This document shows, piece by piece, positions 11,108 to 21,800 of a stretch of 64,000 nt of DNA. Position 1 is the stretch's first letter. Each line of letters opens with the position of its first letter. The position numbers and the translations under genes are program-made. The notes below the pieces were generated by a model. The model was given only the letters and a program-made list of their open reading frames with translations. It was not told where the DNA came from and ran no database searches. The stretch comes from Eledone cirrhosa. Its lineage: Eukaryota; Mollusca; Cephalopoda; Octopoda; Eledonidae. The stretch is taken from contig OZ024744.1 of the NCBI GenBank assembly GCA_964016885.1, positions 28,682,608-28,746,607 on the forward strand, written 5' to 3'.

Positions 11108-11418
11108 GAGAAAGTATGACCCCGACGGCAGAGCTCAAGCCGTTTCGACGGTTATTTCTTGACTAAAGTATGAGTTTTTTTAGTCTGGTAAATAAATAGC
11201 CGAAATTTTCAAGGGGTACTTCCCTATATGGGCAGATTGTAGTTGTCAAGAAGTTTGTAGCAGACTCAGAAAAGTCTATCATGGCAGTGGGTGCGGGGTA
11301 GGGTGGCTGAACTTGCCTGTAGAACGATAGGGGAGTGTGTAGAGGAGGTTGGCGATAAAGGTTTCTTTAGTAAATGGAGGAGGGACGTTATAGAATTAGT
11401 AAATCAAAAGAGATTAGG
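11108..11418 (+). repeat. PLE2 left terminal arm
   Basis: It begins gagaaagtatgacccc, includes the ccgtttcgacgg mini-hairpin (near 11140), and ends near aaatcaaaagag. It corresponds to the reverse complement of 13982-14353 but lacks two internal stretches present there, near the positions equivalent to 14190 and 14080, so it is about 60 bases shorter. Confidence 0.88.
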
Positions 11419-11716
11419 GGACAATGAAAAAATATAATAAAAATTTAATAAAAAAAGAATATAATAAAAAATGAGAGAAAGATATATCAGAATGTAAGAA
11501 TGGAAAGTGAGAAGTGAAATAAAACAAAAACTAAGGAGTCTAAGCTGCTATATTTAGTTGGTGCTGCTTTTTCGGCCAATGCTATAGAATGAGTTGCTAG
11601 ATGAGAATTATTGAAAATTTAGAATTGGGTATTACAAATTAATACCACATCTCTGGGGTCTAACACAGCTGCTATGAATAGTTAGTATAGCGTAATCAGC
11701 GAATGCTATCTGTAGG
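11419..11716. other. PLE2 interior non-coding DNA
   Basis: An A-rich segment (gaaaaaatataataaaaa and similar) lies between the left arm and the end of the GIY-YIG frame, probably untranslated element sequence. No motif seen. Confidence 0.45.
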
Positions 11717-12312
11717 TTACTGGGGTGGGGTACTGAGGCTAAAGAGGCCCGATGGGCTGCCTCCGGGTAGGCTAAAGGGGAAAAAATAAAGAAACGAGCG
11801 AGGAAGAATTTCGGTGGTGGAAAGAAGTGATAGGAGGAGACAAAGGGGAGAAAACATAGAGGAAAAGAAAAGAAAAGAGGTACATCTACCTATATAAGTT
11901 GGGGTTTTCCATATCTTATGCGGCAAGTGGGGGCTTTCAGCCCTTGTATACTCACCCGGATCGTTAAGGGGTTTGAGGGTGAGGTAAGTCTTCCGCAATC
12001 TGTGTTTGCATACAGTTACCAGTTCGTCTTTTTTGTTTATGAGTTGATCCTTCGTAAACAGCATTTGTATTGTTTCCTCCGAGCATAAGTTACACGGACG
12101 GCGTCCTCCCGTGTAAGAGTTAGCTCTGGACAGTATGCTCCAAGTAAGAGGGTAAGTTATATTATTATTTTGAAGGTCCCAGATATGGCCCGAAAGTGTG
12201 GTGGCATGTCGCCGGACCGGGTTTCGGAACGTATGTCGGTGTTGGTAGAGCCGGGTCTTAAAGTCACAAGCTGTTAATCCTATATAAGCTTTATTGGAGG
12301 TGACCGTCATCA
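11717..12312 (-). pseudogene. PLE2 GIY-YIG endonuclease segment
   Basis: From 12313 the frame reads SNKAYIGLTACDFKTRLYQH, the YIG strand plus conserved Arg helix. SGHIWDLQNNNITYPLTWSI follows, then a GGRRPCNLCSEE patch and HRLRKTYL. These match the GIY-YIG region and downstream Cys patch of endonuclease-bearing PLEs. The nuclease would nick DNA at the insertion site. A frameshift at about 12310 separates it from the upstream VIYQ strand, the GIY-equivalent. Residues after about 11900 are hydrophobic and unlike the family and may be read-through into untranslated DNA. Confidence 0.85.
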
Positions 12313-13149
12313 CTGGTAGATCACGTTACGTTCTCGGCATTTGTTGTTGAGGGGGCACGTAGATCTATCAGGGCAGTTACACCTCCTGGTCGGCTCTACA
12401 CTAATTTCTAGGTTGTTTCTTCCATAGGGGTTGAGTTTTTTGTTGTTTGAGGAGACGACGTTTTGTGCGAAGTTAGGTGTGGTGCTGTAGGATAGCTTGA
12501 TAGTGTTTTTGTTGATTATGTTGTGGTAGCGGTGTTGTGGTGGAAAGTGTTTTTCGAGGAGCCTAAAGAAGATTTTCTCGATAGATGTTGCCACCTCGGC
12601 ATTGTGGGGAGGATTGAACCACGTTACGTGGCGTGAACGGCGGCGTCGCCTGCTGGTTCCGCTAAGGGAAGCTGGATAAAAGGATATTTCCTCCCGGAAG
12701 CCACTCCGTTTGAGGGCCTGGTTGTAATGAGGCGTATGTTCGTCGAATATCTGCTCATTAGCGGACAAACGAGATATGCGGAGGGAGATGTTTTTAACCA
12801 GGTTATTGGTGATGTTTCTAGGATGGTTAGAGCGGCGGTAAATGTAGTGCAGCTTGTCGTTTGGTTTCCTGTATGGGTAGTACAGATCATTTTCGAGGTT
12901 GAGGGTAACGTCCAGGAAATTGACTCGGGTTAGGGACGTTTGTAGGGTGATTTTAAATCCCCAGTCCCGGAAAAAGTTGATAAGTTGTTTACCGACCCGG
13001 TCTGTACTACTGAGGTTGTACCCTTTGAGGGTAAGGAGCCCATTGTCTCGGTACAATCCATCGCCAAATGCGGAAAACATTTCGGTGAGTTTAAATAGTA
13101 GGAATAATCCTATAAGATCGGTGACCTCGGCCGAATCGGTCGCGCCCAT
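12310..13149 (-). pseudogene. PLE2 RT (motif C onward) and Cys-rich linker
   Basis: Counting from the Met at 13149, residues 31-38 are GLYRDNGL, where related PLE RTs have YRDD. The second catalytic Asp is Asn (codon AAT at 13042-13044). Then come FKITLQTSLTRVNFLDVTLN and YYPYRKPNDKLHYI, the thumb blocks, followed by YNQALKRSGF and an Arg-rich SRRRRRSRHVTW. The C-terminal CNCPDRSTCPLNNKC and RNVIYQ are the Zn-binding-like linker and first GIY-YIG strand. The frame ends where the nuclease should continue, at a frameshift. Confidence 0.85.
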
Positions 13150-13152
13150 GTT

Positions 13153-13466
13153 GACGTCGAAGGGGGTAGTCGGGAGCTCTCTTTATTCACTTGGAGTTGT
13201 CGAAAATTAGGACTGTCTTCCTGGCGTGGAGAATGATATTTCTTTCCTGGTCGGTGATGGGTGCGAGTGTTTCAGCAAAGTCCAAGGCGGCCGTAAGGAG
13301 CGGTAAGGTAATAGATGCATAGTAACTCTCTATGTCAAACTGGATGAATTTTGTGTCCCGTTTGTCTTCAATATTCCTGAACCATGAGATTACTTCCTGG
13401 GTGCTAACCCATAGGCTAAGTCTCGCGTTTTGCTTAACTTTTGGTACAACGCGGTCTAGGATGTTT
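13153..13466 (-). pseudogene. PLE2 RT motif A region
   Basis: Minus-strand translation across this gap reads NILDRVVPKVKQNARL, then KFIQFDIESYYASITLPLL (motif A, catalytic Asp codon 13334-13336) and TDQERNIILHARKTVLIF. A stop then precedes a frame change into the motif C segment. The FDIES-YYxSI pattern is characteristic of this PLE type. Stops on both sides hide it from simple ORF scans. Confidence 0.82.
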
Positions 13467-13975
13467 TTATTGATTCTCCCTGTCCGACTTCGTCGGGTTT
13501 ATAAGCCTGATGGATGGTTTGCGGTCGAAGTCGGATTTGTAGTCCTTCAGTGTGAAGTAGGGAGTCCGTGGTTCGAGGGGTTCAGTGCGGTCTGCGACCC
13601 CGAGGCTAGAAGTAATTTGTTGTCCCTCTAGATTTATGTCCTCAATAATTGAGTGGTTAGCCTTTTTATAGGTGGAGTTTAGGCTGCTCCTGATCAGTCT
13701 GTGGTATCTGTCCGGGTTGACGAAATAGAGGTTTCCACTTTTGCCCGAGTGCACCAGGATGTCGTTGGTGCTTTCATAGTCCGTTATTTTGCTACGGAGT
13801 TGTTGTAGAAATCGGTTGTGTCTGGGTTTGAATTTAAAACCCTTGACCAGTTGGAAAAGGTCGTTCTCGAAGGGTGAGAGCATAGGGTTCGGTGGGGGAT
13901 ATTTGTAGGTAAAGAATCCGAATCTCTCCTTGGTGTCGAAGTGCTGGTTGTCACGGTATCTATCATAGAAAAAAG
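13467..13975 (-). pseudogene. PLE2 N-terminal / RT fingers segment
   Basis: The frame is open from about 13975 as FFYDRYRDNQHFDTKERF, GFFTYKYPPPNPM, then FENDLFQLVKGFKFKPRH and ILVHSGKSGNLYFVNPDRYH, ending LKDYKSDF...RLINPTKS and a stop at 13467-13469. KDYK and RLINPTKS are the fingers/RT1-2 blocks, equivalent to the K-x-H-K and RP-I-S blocks of other PLEs. An in-frame ATG is at 13883, but homologous-looking residues extend upstream into the right arm, so the true start is not in this copy. Confidence 0.8.
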
Positions 13976-13981
13976 TTCTCC

Positions 13982-14353
13982 AACTTAGTCTTTTGATTTA
14001 CTAACTCTATAACGTCCCTCATCCATTTTCTAAAGAAACATTTTTTTCGCCAACCTCCTCTGGCCTACTTAGAATTAGCCGTGTAGATTTCACCTTGAAC
14101 GATCTACCCACTCCCCTATTGTTCTACAGGCAAGTTCAGCCAGCCTCACCCCGCACCCATTGCCATGATAGACTTTTCTGTGTCTGCTACAAATTTTGAC
14201 CAATCCTCTTGACAACTACAATCTTCCCATATAAGGAAGTACCCCTTGAAAAGTTCGGCTATTTATTTACCACCAGACTAAAAAAACTCTTACTTTAGTC
14301 CAGAAATAGCCGTCGAAACGGCTTGAGCTCTGCCTTCGGGGTCATACTTTCTC
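13982..14353 (-). repeat. PLE2 right terminal arm
   Basis: The reverse complement matches 11108-11418 with scattered substitutions and two extra internal stretches. It abuts the first recognised coding residues on one side and a short (TA)n (about 14353-14367) on the other. Confidence 0.88.
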
Positions 14354-14367
14354 ATATATATATATAT

Positions 14368-14833
14368 AAATAAAAGATAACAAGATATCGTTTAAGGTAA
14401 TCCGACTAGAGGTTATGAGTACACTGTATCGAGGATAATTTTAACGTTTGGCGTTGTTTGAATCAATAAGAAGTTTCCTTAGTCGAGTGGCGGTTTAAGA
14501 AAGTTCCTAGGCAAGCGGTTCCACCGACCATGTTATTCCTTATTCTTTTACTTTTATATATGCATATATATAAAGTAGTAGAGGTGCAATTGGATTGCGT
14601 TCACAGGCGGTATGGCAAGATAAGCACTCGAAGCTTTTGGGAAGCAGAGTATCAATACTAATAATTAGAGAACAAAGAATTACTGTTGCATCATATGCAT
14701 GTTTAATTACATATTACATATGTTTCACTACCGATCAGCTCGAGGAACGATCGAATTATGTTCGTCCCTGACTCTGGAATCGGAAGCTCTTCAGATATGT
14801 GTACTCACATCCAAATGTTGCTGAATTGTTAAA
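14368..14833. other. Unassigned A/T-rich DNA
   Basis: No coding frame, tandem repeat or recognised element. Confidence 0.45.
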
Positions 14834-14960
14834 CACTCGATTTGTTATTTTGGGTTGCCACTACACGCGGCCATAAGATAACTAAAGTGCCACGCAGTGA
14901 GTTTAAACCCGGAACCACATTATTCCACATTATTGTCCAATAGGCTTGTTCCTTCTTTTT
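14834..14960 (-). mobile_element. Degenerate tRNA-derived SINE (second family)
   Basis: The string gtgccacgcagtgagtttaaac on the plus strand, with ccggaaccaca after it, is the reverse complement of a tRNA-type B box and flanking body that I recall from octopus SINEs distinct from the 7871 family. The ends are not definable. Confidence 0.5.
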
Positions 14961-15147
14961 TTTTTCTTTCTTTTTTCTATATTTTTCACATTCATGGGTG
15001 GCTGGTCCCGAAATTACTGAAGGTGTCGCAGTAGGGCGTTTCTAGAGCAACATATAAAAAAATTGGCGGTGTCCGTTCCAGAGAAGGATAGAGAGTGTCT
15101 GAGAGGAAGTGAGAGAGAGAGAAGAATCGACCCCAGGACTAGACTCT

Positions 15148-15286
15148 TACTTTTTTTATCGACATGTAAAGTATGAATGGTAAAGTTGACCTCGGCGGGA
15201 TTTGAACTCAGAGAGGAGGGAGCGGGAACGAATGCCACAAAGCGTTCTATCCAATGTTCTAACGACTCTGCTAATTCGCCGCCTCC
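15148..15286 (-). mobile_element. tRNA-derived SINE fragment
   Basis: The minus strand starts with a tRNA-like head, ggcggcgaattagcagagtc, with an A box TAGCAGAGTCGTTAGA and a B box GAGTTCAAATCC. The body runs through gaggtcaactttaccattca and stops at tcgataaaaaaa. It shares the B-box-plus-body junction with the 7871 family but has a better-preserved head. Not a functional tRNA: no 3' acceptor strand. Confidence 0.8.
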
Positions 15287-15796
15287 ATCTCCATGACTGT
15301 ATGACATGTAACTATCATAATTCTAATGAAATCTCTGTGTTGGAATTAATTAATGAAGAATTTGAAGGGATTAATTTGAAAGAGTTTGATTTAAATAGGA
15401 ACCCTTTAGAATCAGTAGTTTTGTTCTATTTAAGTAGAGTACAGTTTTGCGGTTATGACCTGGTTGATTTCAAAAACTGTTAATAAGGTTAGGTTGTTGT
15501 TGTTGTTTTTTAAAACAATAAAATAGAGAAAAAAAGAGTTAATAACAAAAACAAAAACATATGTGAATTATGGCGGGGAAAAAGTTTAATGTGGTTAAGT
15601 AATTAGATATATTTTTTAAAATTGAAATAGGGGTCAGAGTGAAATGGCGAGGGATAAGTGAAGTCCCAGATTGCAATACACTTCACCCTTCCCCCCCCCC
15701 CCGCCACCGCAAATATATTAATCCATTTGGTGCCTAAATTATTATAGCCTGGAGCTAAAATATTCTGGAGATATCTTTAAACAACATAAATATTAC
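15287..15796. other. Unassigned DNA with one short open frame
   Basis: A plus-strand frame ending at 15483 contains about 60 residues of varied composition (ISVLELINEEFEGI, then SVVLFYLSRVQFCGYDL). I recognise no family. Its composition is more protein-like than other small frames here, but its 5' part runs through the SINE. A C13-14 homopolymer lies near 15687. Confidence 0.3.
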
Positions 15797-15816
15797 AGTA
15801 GTAGTAGTAGTAGTAC

Positions 15817-15862
<46 letters not shown>

Positions 15863-15973
15863 GGTGGTGGTGGTGGTGGTGGTGGTGGTGGTGGTGGTGG
15901 TGGTGGTGGTGGTGGTAGTAGTAGTAGTGGTGGTGGTGGTGGTGGTGGTGGTGGTGGTGGTGGTAGTAGTAGT

Positions 15974-16019
<46 letters not shown>

Positions 16020-16056
16020 TGCAGTAGTAGTTGTAGTAGTAGTAGTAGTGGTGTTG

Positions 16057-16107
<51 letters not shown>

Positions 16108-16202
16108 TTGGTAGTAGTAGTAGTAGTAGTAGTAGTAGTCGTCGTAGTGGTATTAGTAGTGGTAGTGGTAGTTGTAGTAACAGTAGTAGTAGTAGTGGTG
16201 GT

Positions 16203-16276
<74 letters not shown>

Positions 16277-16325
16277 CGTGGTGGTGGTGGTGATGGTGGT
16301 GGTGGTGGTGGTGGTGGTGATGGTG

Positions 16326-16388
<63 letters not shown>

Positions 16389-16434
16389 CTTGTAGTAGTA
16401 GTAGTAGTGGTGTTGGTGGTGGTGGTGGTGGTAG
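15797..16434. repeat. Interrupted (AGT)n/(GGT)n triplet array, left part
   Basis: About 640 bases of AGT and GGT triplets with occasional CGT, TTG, AAC and ATT triplets. A landmark interruption, cgtagtggtattagtagtgg with a later tgtagtaacagtagtag (about 16143-16215), recurs at 28571-28640 and 28790-28880. Poly-Val, poly-Ser and poly-Thr frames across it are artefacts. The GGT runs are G-rich enough for two-tetrad G-quadruplexes. Confidence 0.95.
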
Positions 16435-16468
16435 TATTATTAATATTATTATTATTATTATTATTATT
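16435..16468. repeat. (ATT)n immediately 5' of LINE copy A
   Basis: About 11 ATT units with one TAAT interruption link the triplet array to the first base of the LINE. This is probably part of the insertion target. Confidence 0.95.
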
Positions 16469-16681
16469 GAATGCCATGGTTGACGGAGGCTCGGCTCTGT
16501 AAGGTATAGTAATTTTTAACCGTTAAAACAATTGTAAATTGTTTAAAACTTGAACCAAATTGTTGATAAAGACACCCTCCTCCTCGTGAGAGGGGTCTTT
16601 CTGTCCGTTATTTGGCCCTTCGGGGTTAAATAACCAGTTATTGGGGTTTTGTACCCAAAATTTCATTTTAAACAAAAAAAC

Positions 16682-18775
16682 ATGGCTACCAAAAAGAAAT
16701 TTCATACGTCACTCCCACTCATTCCGTCTTCTTCTTCCTCAATCATCACTACAGCAGAGAGAAGATTGTCTCTCTCCCTCCCTTCTTTAAATGTGTCTCT
16801 CTCCCTCCCTTCTCTTTCGCAAGCGACGAAAGAAAAGAAAAGTCTCGTGCAAAGCGTGCAAGGTTTCTCCACGACGACGACGACAGCGACGAAACAGGTG
16901 TGCGGGAAATACGAAAACCCAGTTCATTCGTCTGACGTCAGGAATAATAGCAGTAGCAGCCGTAATAACAACAGCAACAGTGACAATGAAAACAACAGTA
17001 GCAGCCGCAACAGCATCACCAGCAGCATAAACAACAACAGCATTAGCAGCAGCAACACCAACAACAACCACAGCAACAGCGGCGGAGGCAGTAGTCGTAG
17101 TACCTGCAGCAACAAAAGTACCAGCAGCTCTGACGACAACAACAACAGCAGAGAAAAACCAATCTCATTTGCAGGTATTGCGAAAAACTTGGAAACAATC
17201 CTCATAACAAATGAGGAATTAGAGGAAGCGAAGAAGATGGTGACAAAGAACGGACACCGAGCAATCTGCAAGGCAGCGAAAAATTTTTTCGAAACCCAAG
17301 AGCACTGTACGGTCACGTACCGTACAGTAAGTACAAAATCCCGTAGGGTGGAAAGAGCCACAGAGGCCCAAATACAAAAAGCCTTGGGGTCTGTGTGGCA
17401 GAGGAAAACGCACATCACCCGAGGCAAAAAATACGCCACCGTAGACGTACTTTTTGCCACACCCCAGGAGGCAAAGGCCCAATCAGTAGTGACCCTAAGG
17501 AGCGAGGAAATGGTGTTGGTGCCCTCCTACTGCGGGCAAAAAATTGTGAGGGTCAAACTGACCCACGTCCCCCCCGGAATGACCCCTTCTTGGCTGGCCG
17601 CGTCTGTCCTCGTCGGAATCGAGGACAAAACAACTGTACTGCAAGTACAGAAAAAAGTAAGAGAAGATTGGGTCGGCTCCTCCATTGAGATGCTAATCCA
17701 AACTAACCAGGAGTGCATCGAAGCTATCCCGGATGTGATAGACTTCGATAACGGCACTCAACTGCCCATAAGTGTTGAGGGCAAACGCCCGAAATGCTTT
17801 CGCTGTGGATCGAAGACTCACCTCAGGGCCTTCTGCAACGAGAAGACCCTGAGAAAGGAGAAAACCCCCCTCCTTCCGAATCCGGCTCCACGGCTACCAG
17901 CAACAGGACAAGCGGCAACCAGGAACGATAGGTCCGTGGCACCCATACCCACTCCACGGAAATCAAAGACAGCAGCAGCAGTGGAAATATTAACAACAAC
18001 AACAGCAATACCAAATGCAGCTGCAACAGAGACTCCAGTGCAAACATCACCAACAACAACAAGTGAAAGAGTGGAGCTGGTACCCCTCCCCGACCTTACA
18101 GAATCAGACATGGAGTGTGAGGTGGGAGAGGGATGGCAAAAGGTCGCAAGAAGGCACAAACGCAGAAGCAGCGCATCGTCGCCTTTGAAAAGGGAGGAAA
18201 GAAATGAGAAAAGGGTAAAGTCTACTGCAAAGAGACCCACAGCAGCAACACCACCAACACCATCACCACCCACACCAGCACCACCATCACCACCGGCGAC
18301 AACCCCACCGCCAACAACACCTTCAACACCACCACCACAAGCACCAACATCGCAAACACAACAACAAAACACACACACCCAGCAACAACGACAAGAAAAT
18401 AGCAGAACCACACCCCACCCCCAGAAAAACAAATGCACGGCAATAAACACACACAACAAGAAACTAATGACTTACATAATTGAACACACAGACATTTCAC
18501 AACAGGACTACATAATACCAGCACCAATCAAAACGCCAACTAACATAAGACTGCTAAAAATAGCACAGAAACAATACACAAACATTAAAACGAAATTCCC
18601 CAACGCAGTTGGTGATTTCAGGGACCTAGGAGGAACCATCAATCGAAGAGTATATTCAGACATTCTCTTAGAAGAGCCGACGACCAGCCGAAGGGACGAT
18701 TCAACGGTCCCTTCACCAGACGATCAAGTGAAAAGGGATGTAAAAACCATCCCTCCTCTACCAAAAGTACGGTAA
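16682..18775 (+). CDS. LINE copy A ORF1 (gag-like, CCHC knuckle), intact
   Basis: A 697-residue protein is predicted from the first ATG (16682; context aacATGG). The open frame extends 11 codons further upstream only through a non-ATG codon. LINE ORF1 proteins coat the element RNA and help form the RNP. Residues ~15-165 are Ser, Asn and Thr rich, largely from imperfect AAC/AGC triplets. A basic, ordered segment (~165-370) holds KALGSVWQRKTHITRGKKYA and VRVKLTHVPPGM, resembling the RNA-binding region of other CCHC ORF1 proteins. A CCHC zinc knuckle CFRCGSKTHLRAFC uses Cys372, Cys375, His380 and Cys385. A Pro/Thr-rich low-complexity tail (~500-600) follows. The family call is firm from context; the RNA-binding fold of the middle part is inference. 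Confidence 0.88.
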   Translation: MATKKKFHTSLPLIPSSSSSIITTAERRLSLSLPSLNVSLSLPSLSQATKEKKSLVQSVQGFSTTTTTATKQVCGKYENPVHSSDVRNNSSSSRNNNSNSDNENNSSSRNSITSSINNNSISSSNTNNNHSNSGGGSSRSTCSNKSTSSSDDNNNSREKPISFAGIAKNLETILITNEELEEAKKMVTKNGHRAICKAAKNFFETQEHCTVTYRTVSTKSRRVERATEAQIQKALGSVWQRKTHITRGKKYATVDVLFATPQEAKAQSVVTLRSEEMVLVPSYCGQKIVRVKLTHVPPGMTPSWLAASVLVGIEDKTTVLQVQKKVREDWVGSSIEMLIQTNQECIEAIPDVIDFDNGTQLPISVEGKRPKCFRCGSKTHLRAFCNEKTLRKEKTPLLPNPAPRLPATGQAATRNDRSVAPIPTPRKSKTAAAVEILTTTTAIPNAAATETPVQTSPTTTSERVELVPLPDLTESDMECEVGEGWQKVARRHKRRSSASSPLKREERNEKRVKSTAKRPTAATPPTPSPPTPAPPSPPATTPPPTTPSTPPPQAPTSQTQQQNTHTQQQRQENSRTTPHPQKNKCTAINTHNKKLMTYIIEHTDISQQDYIIPAPIKTPTNIRLLKIAQKQYTNIKTKFPNAVGDFRDLGGTINRRVYSDILLEEPTTSRRDDSTVPSPDDQVKRDVKTIPPLPKVR

Positions 18776-18809
18776 GTGGTCTTTCCCATCTTTTCCACTC
18801 TATTTAAAC

Positions 18810-21800
18810 ATGACCTCACTCAGAATAGGCAGCATAAATGCGCGTGGCTTGGGGTCGTCATGGAAGCAGGGTCACCTGCTCAACGACCTCAGGTCACTAA
18901 ACATAGATGTAGTGGCCATCAGCGAGACCAGAATCTCCGAAGCACGGGCCTTCGCACCGATCTTCGGCGGCTACGATGTGTACGCATCTCCCAGCCGTCC
19001 TGGATCGGGTGGAGGAGTTGCTGTGCTTTTTCGGAGAGGTTTGGATCTCGCCATACGGGCCATCTTCCTGGACCCAGAGGGTAAGCTGGTGGTGCTGGAC
19101 GTGACCAGCGGAGACGGGCAAGCTTTCAGGCTAGTGGCCGTCTATGCCCCGACAGGAGCAGGGCGGCCTGATTTCTTCCGGCGTCTGGAGAACTTTCTTG
19201 GAACGTCCCGCTCTTTAGTGTTAGTGGGCGACTGGAACGGGATCTTAGATGCACGCTGGGACTGTGTGGGATTAGCGGATAGGGGTGGAGGGTGCAAGAG
19301 CCTCACCAACCTGCTCAGGCGTTTTGAACTGTCTGACAGGTACCGATTGGATTTCCCGAATGTGCCAATGTGGACTTGGACAAACCGCATAGGGTCATCC
19401 AGATCATATCTAGATAGAGTATTTTGTAGGGAAATAGATAGGTCTAGCATAGGCTGTCCACAATTCAAGATAGTCAGCTACACGGACCACAAATTCGTGA
19501 CCTGTGTGCTTGACTTAGATAGGCTTCATAGACGAGGACCCGGCTACTGGAAGCTAAACGCGTCCTTACCAGCGCGCAAGGCCTACAGAGACCGGATTAG
19601 CGAACTAGTTAAGCGGGCGTTGACGGGGGCCATCGTCAACAACAAGTGGTGGTTTGCTCTGAAAAGAGCGATTAGAATAGAATCGATTAGGTTTAGTAAG
19701 GCTTTAGCAATAGAGAAAAATAGAGCAGAGGGAGAACTAGTTAGAAAATTAGACGAGGCGCTTAGCAAAGGCATTGCGACCGACGTGCTTGCGGCGAAAT
19801 TGGCCCTTGACCAATTCTTCAATGCAAAGCACGAAGGCTGCGTTGTCAGAGCTAGGGTGCGTGCTCTCAGACACGAGGGGACGAAAGCCGTTCAATGGGC
19901 CCGAGTGGCGGAGGCGCGTCGTGGCAACAAAGCCACGATCCGGTCTTTGGTGGACCACGACGGGCGCATGCTACTCGATCCCGGGCAAATGTGTGAAGCT
20001 TTTCAGGGACACTTCGCTCAGCTGTTCGGGGGCAGCGGGGGGCCGGGTAGAGGGATGGACTTTAGTGTCTACCTCGACGGACTGCCGCGGCTCTCGGCCA
20101 CTGAGGCGAGGTGTTGCGAAAAGCCGATAACAGCCGCTGAAGTACGGGAGGCAATGACTGGCTGCACAAGGGGTAAATCGCCTGGTTTGGATGGTCTGCC
20201 CTATGAACTTTACGTACAGATGCCAGACTTGTTCGGAGGCCTCTTGGCGGACGTCTACTGCAACTGGCAACAGAACGGGAGAATTCCCAGTTCTGTGAGC
20301 CGAGGAGCGGTGGCACTGCTGAGAAAGGATCCGAACAAGGGGGATAACATAGACAATTTCCGGCCCATAACTCTGCTAAACACAGAGTTTAAGATTTTGG
20401 CCAAGGTGCTAGCAAAGAGGTTGGCGCTTGTCGTTGGTGGTCTGGTGGGAGAGGCGCAGACATGCGCCATTCCCGACAGATCCATCCACGACAACCTCCA
20501 CCTCATGCGATACATCGTAGAGAGGGTAGCTAGGGAACCTGGCACGGGTGGGTCCTTGATCAATTTAGATCAGTCGAAAGCTTTCGATAGGGTCGACCAT
20601 CGTTACCTAGCGGCAGTCCTGAGGGCGGCTGGCTTTGGGCCCGTCTTCAGAGGCTGGATCGCTGCCATGCACAGCGACATCTGCTCTGTAGTGAGAGTGA
20701 ACGGTCACCTGTCGGAACCGTTCAACATCATGCGCTCGGTCCGCCAAGGATGTCCCCTCTCGTCCCTCTTGTACGTATTGACTCTCGAGCCATTACTGCA
20801 CAAACTGGAGACGTTGAGGGGAGTCCCGCGCGAACTAGGATGCGGAAGATCCGTGTCAGCATATGCGGACGATGTCACCGTAGTGGTGTCGAACGGCAAA
20901 CACATCGAGGCGATCGGCACTACACTAAGAGAATACGAAGCGGTGACAGGGGCAATGATCAACCAGGAAAAGTCAGTGGGCCTGCAGCTCGGCACCTGGA
21001 GAGGCAGGTCCATGCCGTCCAACAGCGTCGTCGGGCGCTGGACGGACGGACCGGTTAAATTGCTAGGGGTCTGGTTCGGTCCGGACCTCCAGACGGACAA
21101 AAACTGGGACGAGGTGACGAGCAGGGTGGCTTCTCTCACCCAGAAATGGGCGGAGAGGAAGCTATCCCTGAAAGGTCGAGCGGAGGTGGCTAACGCGTAC
21201 ATCGCGTCTGTCATCTGCTACCGCCTAACCGTCGTACCTTGTCCTAAGCCTCGCCTGACTGCGCTGGAGCGTTTGCTCTTTCGCTTTTTGTGGAAGGGAC
21301 GTGCTCCGATGGTCAGGCGGTCCATCTGTTGTCAACACCCGCTACGTGGAGGGCTGGGCATGCCGTGGCTGATGATGCGCAGGCACGCGCTCAGGCTACG
21401 ACATCTCCACCTCTTCCTCGACGGTGATCAGGTGTGGTCGCTGTTTGCTAGGCGCGTTTTTCCCCAGCTCGTTTCCTTGACGGAGCTGCAGTCCTGGGTC
21501 AAGCGAAGACCGAGAGGGAGCGCCTGGAGACTGGAATGTCTTCAGGCGCTCACAGCCCTCGACCAATCGGGCAATGTGATCGGTGGAAACTCCACCTCGG
21601 CGTTCTATAGAGGATTAGTGGAGGGGAAGAGCGACGACGTACTTGGGGAAACTCTAGGCGTCGACGAAAATCAACTAGCCAATCTCTTCGGAAGAACTTT
21701 CGGGCCAGGGCCTATGGATAACTTCCAGAAATCTCTGGCCTGGCAGTGCTACCGAGGAGCCTTGCCAGTTCGGGATAAACTCTACAGGCATGGAGGTGCC

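Larger units (their letters stand above)
11108..14353 (-). mobile_element. Penelope-like retroelement PLE2 with inverted terminal arms
   Basis: The coding part runs on the minus strand from about 13975 to 11717. It has the PLE order of N-terminal block, RT with a YRDD-type box, Cys-rich linker and GIY-YIG nuclease. Arms at 11108-11418 (plus) and 13982-14353 (minus) are inverted relative to each other, and (TA)n lies near both ends. PLE copies are known to carry terminal repeats in direct or inverted arrangement, often from complex partial tandem insertion. At least two frameshifts, an in-frame stop and an Asp-to-Asn change in the RT box make it inactive. The family resembles PLEs I recall from octopus and cnidarians. 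Confidence 0.85.

Noticed and set aside
11130..11160. Hammerhead core around the ccgtttcgacgg hairpin in the PLE2 arms
   Set aside because: On the complementary strand cgaaac is present but no CTGANGA lies at a workable distance in either arm.
12727..13631. Plus-strand ORFs of 68-103 codons over PLE2
   Set aside because: Antisense shadows of the PLE2 coding region.
15755..16502. ORFs of 216-240 codons rich in Val, Ser, Thr, Leu
   Set aside because: Frames through the AGT/GGT triplet array; homopolymeric in every frame on both strands.
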